Notes: generated by a model not told the origin, from the letters alone. A stretch of DNA of 64,000 nucleotides from Defluviitaleaceae bacterium (GCA_009781755.1 WQVD01000007.1:1-64000); one strand, 5' to 3'. Positions 43,714-53,191 are shown, counted from the first letter of the stretch. Program-made: numbers and translations.

Positions 43714-45236
43714 TTAAACAACCCCATAACCTCGCGCTTCGATATCACGCCCGTTAGCAAAATCATGCTAAAATACACCGCAAATAACACCACAATCGAC
43801 ACCGCAACCCCCACACGCAGCCCCAACGCGTCCATGAACACACGGTTCGCAAACACCCGCGCCAGCACCCCCGCCAACGCCGCCCCTGCGAGGGGTTTCA
43901 CCAACCACCCCACCAGGGGCAAATCATAATCTACATACTGCCGTATCTTGTGCAAGCTCAGCGCAATCACGACCACCAAGCTCAACAACCAGCCAAAAAT
44001 ATACGCAGGCAAACCAAAATACGGCACGGCAAAAAACGTAAACGCAATCGTAATGCTCGACGATATCAACGCATTGCGGAAGATAAACAACTGGCATCCC
44101 AGCCCGTTCAACACGCCCGACATGATGATGGACATATATATGAAGGGTGCCATCACACCCAACAATTGCAACATCAACCCAATGGGTTGGTTATAAATCG
44201 CCATGCCCAACTCGTGCGAGAAGAACACAAACAACGCAGCCGCACCCATCCCCGTCACCGACGCGAAAAGCAACCCCTTTGAAGTCGCCAGCGATATCCG
44301 CCGATAATTGCCCGAAGCAGCCGCCTCTGCCACCGCAGGCACCAATGTCACGCTCAACGCCGTCAGCACCGCCGTGGGGAAGAAGATCAACGGCACCGCC
44401 ATCCCCGTAATGCGCCCAAACTCGCTAATCGCCTCCGACGCGCTCAGGCCATACTGTTGCAACCGCGCCGGTATCATCACATTTTCCACCGCGGTCAGTA
44501 ACGACCCCGCCACTCGGTTGCCCGTCAACGGCAACGCCATGGACATGATCAACCCCAACGTCTGCCGCGATGTTAGCGTCGGCTTCTTCACCAACCGCCG
44601 CCGCTTCTTAAATATCTTGTACGAAACAAACGTAAACGCGAACGAGAAGACTTCCTCGCCCACGATGGCAATGACCGCCACCGCTGCCGCGTATTCCAAC
44701 CCGCGCGGCACAAACTGCGCGGCCAATACATACACAATCACCATGCGCACAATTTGCTCCAGCACCTGATTTACCGCTGGTATCTTGGCCTCTTGCAATC
44801 CGATAAAATACCCACGCATACAAGTCCCCGCCGCCATAAACGGGAAGCCAAACGCCAATATCTGCAACGGCAAAACCACGCGCATATCACGGAAGAAATA
44901 TTCCGCCAACAATTCTGCCCCAAAATAAAGAGCCGCCGTCAAAGCAAAACCCAACAGCGTGGTAATCACCACGCTTTGCTTTAACATGCGGCCCATATTG
45001 CCATATTCGCCCCGCGCACGCTCCTGCGCGGTCAACTTAGACACCGTCGTATTAAATCCGGCGCACGAGATACTCCATGCCAACGCATACACAGGCATGA
45101 TCAATTGGTACAAGCCCATGCCCTCGGCACCCACCAGGTTGCTCATATATATGCGATACACAAAACCCAATATCCGCGTGATAACCCCGGCGGCCGTCAA
45201 CATCAACGCCCCCGTCAGAATCTTATTACACCCCAA
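43701..45236 (-). CDS. spoVB: Stage V sporulation protein B / MurJ-family flippase
   Basis: SpoVB is a MATE/MVF-fold lipid-linked sugar flippase needed for spore cortex building. The 511-residue protein has about 14 membrane helices. The N-terminus (GALMLTAAGVITRILGFVYR) and NRVAGSLLTAVENVMIPARL are typical of the SpoVB subgroup. The start is TTG at 45236 with AGGGGTGGG just before it; a TAG in the same frame lies five codons upstream and excludes a longer form. A terminator overlaps its end. Together with the gerA genes it supports sporulation in this organism. Confidence 0.88.
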   Translation of the reverse strand: MGCNKILTGALMLTAAGVITRILGFVYRIYMSNLVGAEGMGLYQLIMPVYALAWSISCAGFNTTVSKLTAQERARGEYGNMGRMLKQSVVITTLLGFALTAALYFGAELLAEYFFRDMRVVLPLQILAFGFPFMAAGTCMRGYFIGLQEAKIPAVNQVLEQIVRMVIVYVLAAQFVPRGLEYAAAVAVIAIVGEEVFSFAFTFVSYKIFKKRRRLVKKPTLTSRQTLGLIMSMALPLTGNRVAGSLLTAVENVMIPARLQQYGLSASEAISEFGRITGMAVPLIFFPTAVLTALSVTLVPAVAEAAASGNYRRISLATSKGLLFASVTGMGAAALFVFFSHELGMAIYNQPIGLMLQLLGVMAPFIYMSIIMSGVLNGLGCQLFIFRNALISSSITIAFTFFAVPYFGLPAYIFGWLLSLVVVIALSLHKIRQYVDYDLPLVGWLVKPLAGAALAGVLARVFANRVFMDALGLRVGVAVSIVVLFAVYFSMILLTGVISKREVMGLFKRRL

Positions 45237-45295
45237 CGCCCACCCCTACCGACTATGTTTGTTCAATATATGAACCGGCGGGTGGCGTTATGAAA

Positions 45296-45748
45296 TTAAT
45301 ACCCCAGCAAATTTAAAATGGCCTGCACTTCCGATTGCAATGAAGCATCCGCATTCATAACCAACAACGTATTTTCGATCCGTACCACCGCTTCAAATCG
45401 CCCAGCGGTGGTTTGCGTTAATCGATCAACACGCTGCGTATTCGTACTCCTGTATGAAACAGTGTTGCTCCGGTTATTTTCAAAAACACGCTGCACGCTT
45501 TGAAATTGCGAGCGCGCCCGTTCGTCCGTATCCCAAATAATAAACTCCACATAAAAATGCTCTGTACGCCCCAACATGTAAGTCACCATGCCGGCAATAT
45601 CATAATCATTCGTTACATCTTCAACCAAATGCCCCGCACCCTGCATGCGCACCGCGAACTCCTCGGCACTAATCGCCTCCCGCGTGCTACAAGCCGCAAG
45701 CAGCAAAGCTCCCAATATCAACATTCCCGCCAGTAATAATTTTTTCAT
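45296..45748 (-). CDS. Small lipoprotein, unknown
   Basis: A 150-residue secreted lipoprotein: MKKLLLAGMLILGALLLAAC is a textbook signal with lipobox LAAC, followed by a soluble domain of mixed alpha/beta character (YFVEFIIW-like strand and an ARSQFQSVQRVFENN helix) that I cannot assign. GGAGG lies 5 nt before the ATG at 45748. A longer frame upstream is only the tRNA region read through. It stands between spoVB and tRNA-Gln on the same strand. Confidence 0.7.
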   Translation of the reverse strand: MKKLLLAGMLILGALLLAACSTREAISAEEFAVRMQGAGHLVEDVTNDYDIAGMVTYMLGRTEHFYVEFIIWDTDERARSQFQSVQRVFENNRSNTVSYRSTNTQRVDRLTQTTAGRFEAVVRIENTLLVMNADASLQSEVQAILNLLGY

Positions 45749-45834
45749 TTTTTCCTCCCTATGTTCAATGACATTTTTAACCATTATATAGTACAAACAC
45801 CGCCACGAGAATAAAAGAAGTTGAATGAAAATAA

Positions 45835-45868
45835 AAAACCCGGCAAACACAAACATTTGCCGGGTTTT
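45835..45868 (-). terminator. Terminator after tRNA-Gln
   Basis: Perfect 13-bp stem (arm AAAACCCGGCAAA) with an 8-nt loop and a T-rich end on the minus strand, 5 nt after the tRNA. Confidence 0.9.
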
Positions 45869-45872
45869 AAAG

Positions 45873-45944
45873 CAGAGCTGGAAGGATTTGAACCTTCGAA
45901 TGCAGGAGTCAAAGTCCTGTGCCTTACCGCTTGGCGACAGCCCT
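45873..45944 (-). tRNA. tRNA-Gln (anticodon TTG)
   Basis: A 72-nt cloverleaf on the minus strand: acceptor stem AGGGCTG/CAGCTCT (one G-U), anticodon stem CAGGA/TCCTG with loop CTTTGAC giving anticodon TTG, and T-arm GGTTCAAATCC. G is the discriminator base and CCA is not encoded. Confidence 0.95.
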
Positions 45945-46012
45945 TCATTGCAACGGCACACATACTACCTATCTCCGCGCAAAAAGTCAAGCACTTGATT
46001 AAATTTTTCCAA

Positions 46013-46041
46013 TTGACAATATCTCAACAATCCTTTATAAT
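46013..46041 (+). promoter_or_regulatory. Consensus sigma-A promoter of the adhesin
   Basis: TTGACA at 46013-46018, exactly 17 bp, TATAAT at 46036-46041. This is the best promoter in the window. It would give a leader of about 410 nt before the ATG at 46458. Confidence 0.8.
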
Positions 46042-46457
46042 CCTAATTGTAACATACTACATATGCAATACATTGCGTGCCACTTGTAAACGGCCGCCGT
46101 GCAAACCTACGTTATAAATGCATAAACTTTGGTGTCGGCATTTTATATGCCTACCTTTATTTTTTGTACAACCCATTACATATGCAACACACGATGTGCC
46201 AGCCACGCGGTACATCATGAAATCATCCTCCCAACCGTGACAAGCCTATATAGCGCGTTATTTTTGTACCGCGAGAAAAGAATAGTAAATTATAAGAAAC
46301 ATTTCAACCGTACCAAATAATCCCATGCTACCATACTTTCATCAACCACCCTAGCGACACGAACAATACAGTATCAAACAATTCAAAATACATACGCAGA
46401 TACAAGCATTAACGTTTCCAACCAAAATAATCCAATCAGAAATAAGGAGATGGCATT
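46042..46457 (+). other. Long leader with 25-bp imperfect direct repeats
   Basis: No gene is seen here. TACATATGCAATACATTGCG begins the first copy (46058-46082); the second copy (46177-46201) agrees at 20 of 25 positions. The two are 119 bp apart, near the expected transcript start. The leader is A+T-rich. It could carry regulatory RNA or protein sites. Confidence 0.5.
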
Positions 46458-49400
46458 ATGTTTATTAAAAAGCAAACGAATGCACCCAAGCACAAGCAGG
46501 CAAGCAAAACATTGGTGTTCTTGTTCGCACTGTTGTTGCTGGTTAACCCCCTTCAAGTGCTGGCAGAAATACCGGGTGTGGGGTGGTCATTCTCGGCGCC
46601 GCCGGATACGAATGCGAATGACCCCAACGCGTACTTAGTCACCATCAATGCTAATAACTTTTTAGACTATTTCATGCTCAATCAAGACGATTTCCGTGAT
46701 GCCAACGCAAATATTCCCGGCATTTCGTATACACCGACTAATGGTGTGCGTCTTACGAACACAGATTCATTCTTCCAAGCAGGCAACGCCTCATTAAATG
46801 TGCGTATGGATTTGGAACATGACTTCCATATAGAAGGACATATCTTTTTGGGTGATGCATCGCAGCAAGGAACCATTTCAAATCCAACAAATCCGGTAGA
46901 TGGATTTGATTTCAACTGGCATGATTACTCACGGTATGGTTGGTATTTAAGAACTGAGCACATTCGTTTTTACAGCGATCCGAATCACCCGTATTACCAC
47001 CCCGGAGCCAACCAGGATGGTTGGGACCGTGCCGCCAACCATAGAGGCCAACGCAGGTTAGGCGGCGATGGTATCGTATTCAGCTTCCATCCCAACGAAA
47101 CTGGCACGCTCGGTTACAGCGGCAATGCCCATGGCATCGGCGGCTTACAAAGTGCATTTGGCTTCGTTTTTGACACATGGCACAACCATAACACTAACAC
47201 TCCGGGATACGTAGTTGACCCCCCTGTGTTTGGCGGCGGCTTTGGCGTTTACTGCGGCAAAGGGGTACCATTCGCAGGATTTATCATGACCAATAACGCT
47301 GGACTCAATCGCACTGTTTACATGGGTTCCGGCCTCGGTGGAGTACAACAACTGGGCAATGGCACCCCCAGCCCATATTCCAACATACACTATACTAGCT
47401 ACAATTTTCGCCGTTTTTGGGGGCACCGCGTTGGTTCGCTCAACCCTACCAACAACCATTGGCACCACGTAACATTTGACTTTGATGCGGCAACAACAAT
47501 GTTGACGGTCATTTACACACACAGCTTGGCACTGTATACATCCGGCACCAACATTGGCCAGCCCAATCCGACACTCGTAGCAAGTATCGAAGGCGCACAA
47601 CAAATTTGGGTCAAAGACGTTGGTTACTTATTGCAAGACGGCGAATCCTATACATTTTCAATTTCCGCTTCTACAGGTGTGGCGATGAACAACCAAGCGT
47701 TTCGCCTCAGAGAATTTCAATTTGCGGCACGCACCGGCGATGTTGAAGTCAACTACCACCCCGAAACGGGCTTCTTCGCCACCGACGACAGCAACGACGC
47801 CACTGCCGCACAATTGCCAGCACTGTTCCCCGCTTTCCCCGCAGGCTTGGATACCGAAAGCTATACCATCCGTGAAGAATGGCGCGTAGAAACAGGTTTG
47901 TTCGCCCCTACCCCGCGCGCAGGTGCATGGGCCAATTGGGCGCAACGGCAAGAATTCCTTCTTAATGAAGGATGGTTTATTAGCCACACCCGTCTTGACT
48001 ACATCGAAGTACCCGCCGCTGGTAGCGCACTCATCAACGCATTCAGCAACAACATGATCCAACCATGGGCATATGTAAACTTTTCCAACACACAGCACAT
48101 TGCGAGTGCCCGCGCCAATACGACCATTGGCATCCATTATTATTTTCTACCATCGCTCAACACGTTGCAAGTCTTAAAAGTGGATGAAAACGAAAACCCC
48201 ATCGAAGGCGTAGTATTCGAAATCCATCAAGGTACACCTGTGTTTGGCGATGATTCGACCACACGTGTTGCGACCATTATTACGGATAGTGACGGCATTG
48301 CCCGCACCGCCGTATACGATACGTACATGTACCCCGTGCAATCACAACAAGTGGAAGCATTGGGCTTGGCAACCTTGGGCCCTGGCGGCGCAACAGCCAA
48401 CGTGAATATGCGTAATAATGAAGCAGATCGGGTAGCTGTATCACTCGGCGCATTACCTCCTGGTAACTTCTATTTAGTAGAAGTAAGCGCACCCATCCAA
48501 TTCGAACAACCGGATTTGGACGATCCCGTCCTCATCCCCATCATTATTGAACCCTACGCACACACCAATCGTGTTGTGTCCTTATCTGATGTAACGGAGA
48601 ATAATATCGTACACATCGTCAATTATTTCGACACCCGTGAAATTGAAGTCACCAAAATTTGGGTGGACGGCGGCGATTATGAAAATCGCCCTGATTTTAT
48701 CGATCTCCAATTGCAACAATCCTATCTCATTGATGACGAGGATGACGAGTGGACACCATGGGTAAATGTAAATGCCCACCCGATTGTTCGGGTATATAAC
48801 CCCGGAGATAACAGTGAATGGGTTATCCTCCCGTTTACCGGTTTGCGTACACACAACGATGCAGGGCAACGCATCAGATACCAAGTCATCGAACTTGAAT
48901 TGCAAGCGGAATGGTCCGACGATTTCCATCCGCCGCACTACGGCAATACACAAGGCTCCGACCATGTAATCATCACTAACACACGCATCGGTATGGAACC
49001 CCCCACTCGTAGCATCGAAATTGTAAAAGAATGGGATTTGAGCAACAGCGATGTAACCACGCATCCCGACTTTGTTGAAGTAGAACTACGCGCCAACGGG
49101 CAATTGGTACCCCCCGGCATCATTGAACTGGATGCAAGCAACAACTGGCGCCATTTGTTCACGCAATTACCCGTGTATGACAACGATGAGATCCCGATCA
49201 ACTACACGGCATATGAACTTAATGTGCCGGCTGGTTTTACCGCAATCATTGGCGACCCGATATATGACCAAGACCGCAGCGTTTATGTTATCACCATTGT
49301 TAATACGCCCAACGACGAAGACCCTACCACCACACGCATAGACGTTATAAAAGTGTGGAATATGACCGGCAATGAAGAAATTGTTATCCCCGATTCCATC

Positions 49401-50612
49401 GTGATAGAGCTCCGTGCCAACGGCCAACCGCTCAATCCACCCCAAAACCTTATATTAAATGAAGGCAATAATTGGCGCGGCGCATTTACGCAATTACCCA
49501 ATTATGATAACGAAGGCGCTACACTGATTTATTCCGTACACGAAATCGTGCCGCAAGGTTTTACCGTAACGTACAGCGAGGCCTTGGTGGATGGTATACG
49601 CACCATAACCATCACCAATACGCCCACGCAAAACGGTACCACGCCCCCACCGGATCCGGAACGCACATCCATTGCGGTCAACAAGATATGGAACGATAAC
49701 AACGCCATTGCGTACCGCCCGGGCTTTATCCAAGTACAACTTGTGAGAAACGGCGAGGATTATCGCCAACCGGCTGTATTAAACGCCAACAACCAATGGC
49801 ACTACGAATTTACCAACTTGTACACTACCGGGCCCGCAATTGACATTACACTTCCTTATATAACGCATGTGTACACCGTAAGAGAGTTGCCCGTAGAAGG
49901 TTTCACGGCAGAATACGTTTGGATCAGTGAAACCGAAGTCAACATAATTAACACGCCAGAGACGCCGCCCGCCACGACAACCAATGGCACAACCTCCAAC
50001 GGTACTACGCCCAACGGCACCACATCCACCACCACAACACCCAACGGAACTACACCCAGTAACACAACACCCAATGGCACTACACCCAGCAACACAACAC
50101 CCAACAGCACTACACCTAGCAACACAACGCCCAGCACCGGTACAACAAACACGACAACACCCAGCAATACAACGCCAAATGCTACACCACCACCGCTTAC
50201 GACACCCGGCGACGGCGAAATACCACCCCCTACAACACCCACAGCCACAACTACATCATCCGCAACAACGCCGCCACCCACTGGCAACCCATCATCGCAA
50301 CCCGCCGCAACACCACCCCCACCCACCCCTGCACCGGGCAACGATTTGGTTTATTCGGATGGTGACTTTATCGAAATAGACCAAGACAATGTGCCCCGCG
50401 GTATTTGGCGGTTTGACCCGGAACTGGGAATATGGGTATTCGACCCGAATGTGCCGATAGGTACAATGCCGCAAACCGGTGACATGAGCACCACCGCAAA
50501 TTCCGCAGCGCCAACACCAACAGGCACCAACAACACAACGCCAGCAGTAAACGACGCAGCAGAAATCAAATTAAAACAACGGCGCAGATTGTTCATTAGG
50601 CGTCACCATTAA
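46458..50612 (+). CDS. Large surface adhesin: L-type lectin, SpaA and Cna-B domains
   Basis: A 1384-residue secreted protein. Signal peptide 1-36 (cut after VLA). An L-type lectin domain (about 45-430) has GGDGIVFSFHP and SAFGFVFDTWHN, the sugar- and metal-binding parts of legume-lectin folds. A SpaA/prealbumin-like domain (about 567-727) begins NTLQVLKVDENENPIEGVVF. Four Cna-B stalk repeats follow (about 728-1165; VTKIWVDGG, IVKEWDLSN, VIKVWNMTG, VNKIWNDNN). Then comes a Thr/Pro/Asn-rich stalk (1170-1300). Near the end MPQTGD resembles a sortase site, but the following 43 residues hold no hydrophobic segment, only a polar stretch and a basic tail. AAGGAG lies 8 nt before ATG. Likely host- or fibre-binding. 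Confidence 0.9.
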   Translation: MFIKKQTNAPKHKQASKTLVFLFALLLLVNPLQVLAEIPGVGWSFSAPPDTNANDPNAYLVTINANNFLDYFMLNQDDFRDANANIPGISYTPTNGVRLTNTDSFFQAGNASLNVRMDLEHDFHIEGHIFLGDASQQGTISNPTNPVDGFDFNWHDYSRYGWYLRTEHIRFYSDPNHPYYHPGANQDGWDRAANHRGQRRLGGDGIVFSFHPNETGTLGYSGNAHGIGGLQSAFGFVFDTWHNHNTNTPGYVVDPPVFGGGFGVYCGKGVPFAGFIMTNNAGLNRTVYMGSGLGGVQQLGNGTPSPYSNIHYTSYNFRRFWGHRVGSLNPTNNHWHHVTFDFDAATTMLTVIYTHSLALYTSGTNIGQPNPTLVASIEGAQQIWVKDVGYLLQDGESYTFSISASTGVAMNNQAFRLREFQFAARTGDVEVNYHPETGFFATDDSNDATAAQLPALFPAFPAGLDTESYTIREEWRVETGLFAPTPRAGAWANWAQRQEFLLNEGWFISHTRLDYIEVPAAGSALINAFSNNMIQPWAYVNFSNTQHIASARANTTIGIHYYFLPSLNTLQVLKVDENENPIEGVVFEIHQGTPVFGDDSTTRVATIITDSDGIARTAVYDTYMYPVQSQQVEALGLATLGPGGATANVNMRNNEADRVAVSLGALPPGNFYLVEVSAPIQFEQPDLDDPVLIPIIIEPYAHTNRVVSLSDVTENNIVHIVNYFDTREIEVTKIWVDGGDYENRPDFIDLQLQQSYLIDDEDDEWTPWVNVNAHPIVRVYNPGDNSEWVILPFTGLRTHNDAGQRIRYQVIELELQAEWSDDFHPPHYGNTQGSDHVIITNTRIGMEPPTRSIEIVKEWDLSNSDVTTHPDFVEVELRANGQLVPPGIIELDASNNWRHLFTQLPVYDNDEIPINYTAYELNVPAGFTAIIGDPIYDQDRSVYVITIVNTPNDEDPTTTRIDVIKVWNMTGNEEIVIPDSIVIELRANGQPLNPPQNLILNEGNNWRGAFTQLPNYDNEGATLIYSVHEIVPQGFTVTYSEALVDGIRTITITNTPTQNGTTPPPDPERTSIAVNKIWNDNNAIAYRPGFIQVQLVRNGEDYRQPAVLNANNQWHYEFTNLYTTGPAIDITLPYITHVYTVRELPVEGFTAEYVWISETEVNIINTPETPPATTTNGTTSNGTTPNGTTSTTTTPNGTTPSNTTPNGTTPSNTTPNSTTPSNTTPSTGTTNTTTPSNTTPNATPPPLTTPGDGEIPPPTTPTATTTSSATTPPPTGNPSSQPAATPPPPTPAPGNDLVYSDGDFIEIDQDNVPRGIWRFDPELGIWVFDPNVPIGTMPQTGDMSTTANSAAPTPTGTNNTTPAVNDAAEIKLKQRRRLFIRRHH
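49980..50200 (+). repeat. Thr/Asn-rich coding repeats in the adhesin stalk
   Basis: Units built on ACACCCA(A/G)(T/C)GGCAC or AACACAACACCCA repeat many times, encoding TPNGT and TPSNT. The DNA repeats allow length change by slippage or recombination. Confidence 0.85.
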
Positions 50613-50633
50613 CTTATTACATTGCACAAAACC

Positions 50634-50671
50634 AAAACGAGAGTCGGCATCGTGCCGTACTCTCGTTTTTT
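50634..50671 (+). terminator. Terminator after the adhesin
   Basis: AAAACGAGAGT pairs with ACTCTCGTTTT, with an inner CGGCA/TGCCG stem and a 1-nt bulge, followed by T residues. Confidence 0.85.
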
Positions 50672-50682
50672 GATTATCGAAA

Positions 50683-50716
50683 AATCAACCGGTGGCAAAT
50701 TGCCACCAGTTGGATT
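50683..50716. repeat. P-family palindrome, copy P6
   Basis: CAACCGGTGGCAA, one A, TTGCCACCAGTTGG: imperfect arms of the GGTGGC subtype shared with P5. Intergenic. Confidence 0.75.
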
Positions 50717-50798
50717 TCGTGTCCACCCGCTTGCAACGAACACATCGCGCTCTTGTCTCATAAGATAAATCCTATTCCAATATATAGGAGGACTTCCC

Positions 50799-51347
50799 AT
50801 GACCAGAAGGAATTTTTTCCACCGGCACCCCATGCATAGACCTACGCGCCCGCACCCCGGCCCCATGCCCGGGCCAGTACGCCCCGTACCCCCCATGCCG
50901 CACCCGCAACCCCTACCCCCTGCACGCATGCCCGTGCGCTTGATGGACTACGGCCCCCAACCGTGCGTCATCGACATCGAGCAAGCCACCAACCAAAATA
51001 ACAACTACCGCACAACATTGTGGACGGGGCAGCACATGCAATTAACGGTCATGAGTCTGCTACCCGGAGAGGACATTGGGTTGGAAGTGCACCCCAATAC
51101 CGACCAATTCCTGCGTATCGAAAGCGGCCAAGGCATCGTACAAATGGGGCACACACGCAATCATTTAAACATTCGTGAAGCAGCGTTCGAAGGCAGCGCT
51201 ATTTTTGTGCCTGCGGGTACGTGGCACAATGTTACCAACATCGGCCACACACCCATGAAGCTGTATTCCATTTATGCCCCGCCGGAACACACCCACGGCA
51301 CAATGCACCGCACCAAAGCAATTGCCGAACGCGAAGAAATGCATTAA
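50799..51347 (+). CDS. Cupin domain protein with Pro/His-rich N-terminus
   Basis: A 182-residue protein. Residues 1-45 are a Pro/His/Met-rich, probably disordered extension. The rest is a single cupin barrel with LPGEDIGLEVHPNTDQFLRI and PAGTWHNVTN, containing the His/Glu-type metal ligands of the cupin_2 family. Similar clostridial proteins are small metal-binding or spore-coat-associated cupins; the exact role is unknown. TAGGAGG lies 8 nt before ATG. The Hsp70-like gene follows after 63 bp. Confidence 0.8.
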   Translation: MTRRNFFHRHPMHRPTRPHPGPMPGPVRPVPPMPHPQPLPPARMPVRLMDYGPQPCVIDIEQATNQNNNYRTTLWTGQHMQLTVMSLLPGEDIGLEVHPNTDQFLRIESGQGIVQMGHTRNHLNIREAAFEGSAIFVPAGTWHNVTNIGHTPMKLYSIYAPPEHTHGTMHRTKAIAEREEMH

Positions 51348-51410
51348 AATCATACAAAGCGTTCACACACGCGTATATGTTTTTAATTAAATTCACGCAG
51401 GAGGTAACAC

Positions 51411-53087
51411 ATGGGCACACTTGGTTTGGATACAGAACGCGGATTATTTTTGGGCATCGACTTTGGTACGACCAATTCGGTAGTCAGCATTTATAACTTT
51501 CAGGAGGGCGTGGCGCAGACGATTCCCATCGACGGTTCCAACATCTTCCCCACAGCCATTCAATTCGAATCCGATCCGGAGGATGAAGGCCGCTTGACGC
51601 GCATCTTCGGCGTACAGGCCAAGGAAGCCGCTATTATTTATCCGCTGTCTACCGTGCTGTCGATTAAACGCTACTTGGGCAGCGACCAAAAAATCACCGT
51701 CACCGTTGACGAAAAGGAATACCCCTTCACCCCCGAACAACTCGCGGGCGAAATCTTGGCGCACTTGAAGCAAAAAGCCGACGAGTACGCACAAGAAGAA
51801 TTGGGCATCACGGGCGAATTTTCGGGTTGTGTCATCACCGTGCCCGCCAACTCGACCGACAAGCAGAAAAAAATGACCAAGGACGCGGCCATGTTGGCGG
51901 GTTTCGACCCAGAAAACATCTACCTGCGCTTGGAACCCGCCGCATCAGCCATTTCCTACGCCGTTAGCGAAACTTCGGACAAAAAAGTGCTGGTATATGA
52001 CTTCGGCGGCGGCACTTTCGACGCTTGTGTGTTGCAAATCAAGGTCGAAGAAACCGGCGAACCCACCATTTCCATCGTGTCCACTTATGGCGACAACAAC
52101 CTAGGCGGCAACGACATTGACAAAATCATCATGGACATCGTGTACGAAGAATTCAAAAAGCTGACCAACGAGGAAATTGACCTCTTCGACGAAAACGCCG
52201 ACGACGGCGTATCCAAACGCCAAAAAAAGGTCGCCCTCGTGCGCTTGCAACAAGCCGCCACCCAAGCCAAGGAGCGCCTGTCGCAAACCAAAGCCACCAA
52301 AATTACCCTTGCGCCCATCATCCAAGAGCCGCGCATCGTTAACATCAATATGGAAATCACCCGCGAACAATTCTTGACCCACGCCCGCGTCAACCCGCTG
52401 GGCGACAGCCCCGAATTGTTCGAAAAATTCCAAGGCAAATCCGTAACGGATTTAATCGACGAAACACTCAAGTGCGTAAGCCACTGCCTAGAAGCCGGCA
52501 ACCTCACCGAAAAAGACATCAACGAAATCTTCCTCGTAGGCGGCTCATCCTCGATACTATATGTAGGGGAAAAAATTTCCGAACGCTTCGGCAAGGAGCC
52601 GTTCAAGTCGCGCATCAGCCCCGCGCTGTCTATTTCGCAAGGCGCGGCGCACTATTGCAACATGATTATGATGCCCACCGTGCGTGGCCCCGTGGTACAC
52701 GAACGCACCATTCACCCCTTGGGGCTGGAAATCAGCGGCCGCCGCTTCTTGCAAATCGTACCTGCCGGGCAAGATATACCCAAGGAAGGTCTAACGATTG
52801 ATTGCGCCGAACCGCTTATGACTAACCACGACAATATTTCTTCTGTGGCCATCGTGGTATACGAATCTACCACGCCGGTTAGCAGCGATAAGCCTTCCGT
52901 CAACCAAGACGGCATGAAACGCCTAGCAGGCACCTCCCTGCGCGGCATCCCTCAAGGCCCCGCCGGGCAAGAAAAAGTAAAAGTCGTCTTCCACGTCGGC
53001 CAAGACAATATGCTTAAAGTAACCGCCCGCAGCCTTAGTACCGACGGCGCAGTAACGGAGCTATCGGTAGACGAGTTATACGCATAA
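51411..53087 (+). CDS. Hsp70 family protein (DnaK-like, short)
   Basis: A 558-residue ATPase of the Hsp70/actin fold: GIDFGTTNSVV (phosphate 1), VYDFGGGTFDACVL (phosphate 2), NDIDKIIMD and FLVGGSSSILYV (adenosine motif) are all present, so ATP binding is expected. DnaK proteins have about 610-640 residues. Here the nucleotide domain is long and the C-terminal substrate part is reduced to about 150 residues with no helical lid. It is a paralogue, not the main DnaK, and no grpE or dnaJ is adjacent. CAGGAGG lies 7 nt before ATG. A strong terminator follows. Confidence 0.88.
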   Translation: MGTLGLDTERGLFLGIDFGTTNSVVSIYNFQEGVAQTIPIDGSNIFPTAIQFESDPEDEGRLTRIFGVQAKEAAIIYPLSTVLSIKRYLGSDQKITVTVDEKEYPFTPEQLAGEILAHLKQKADEYAQEELGITGEFSGCVITVPANSTDKQKKMTKDAAMLAGFDPENIYLRLEPAASAISYAVSETSDKKVLVYDFGGGTFDACVLQIKVEETGEPTISIVSTYGDNNLGGNDIDKIIMDIVYEEFKKLTNEEIDLFDENADDGVSKRQKKVALVRLQQAATQAKERLSQTKATKITLAPIIQEPRIVNINMEITREQFLTHARVNPLGDSPELFEKFQGKSVTDLIDETLKCVSHCLEAGNLTEKDINEIFLVGGSSSILYVGEKISERFGKEPFKSRISPALSISQGAAHYCNMIMMPTVRGPVVHERTIHPLGLEISGRRFLQIVPAGQDIPKEGLTIDCAEPLMTNHDNISSVAIVVYESTTPVSSDKPSVNQDGMKRLAGTSLRGIPQGPAGQEKVKVVFHVGQDNMLKVTARSLSTDGAVTELSVDELYA

Positions 53088-53109
53088 TCTTATAAATGCA
53101 ACCCTCATC

Positions 53110-53144
53110 AACACGCCGGATAATAAAATCCGGCGTGTTTTTTT
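53110..53144 (+). terminator. Terminator after the Hsp70-like gene
   Basis: Perfect 12-bp stem AACACGCCGGAT/ATCCGGCGTGTT with a 6-nt loop and a T run. Confidence 0.92.
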
Positions 53145-53163
53145 GAAATTTCTTCTAAAATTC

Positions 53164-53191
53164 TTGATTTTTTAATGCACAATGTTATACT
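53164..53191 (+). promoter_or_regulatory. Promoter of the FIST-kinase pair
   Basis: TTGATT, 16 bp, TATACT, with TG one base before the -10 (extended form). It lies about 45 nt before the ATG at 53237. Confidence 0.6.

Noticed and set aside
45749-45961. N-terminal extension of the small lipoprotein
   Set aside because: It reads through the tRNA-Gln gene and its terminator; the ATG at 45748 has the ribosome site and signal peptide.
49980-50200. Short regular repeats that could suggest a CRISPR array
   Set aside because: They lie in frame within the adhesin and encode TPNGT/TPSNT units with no unique spacers; no cas gene is present.
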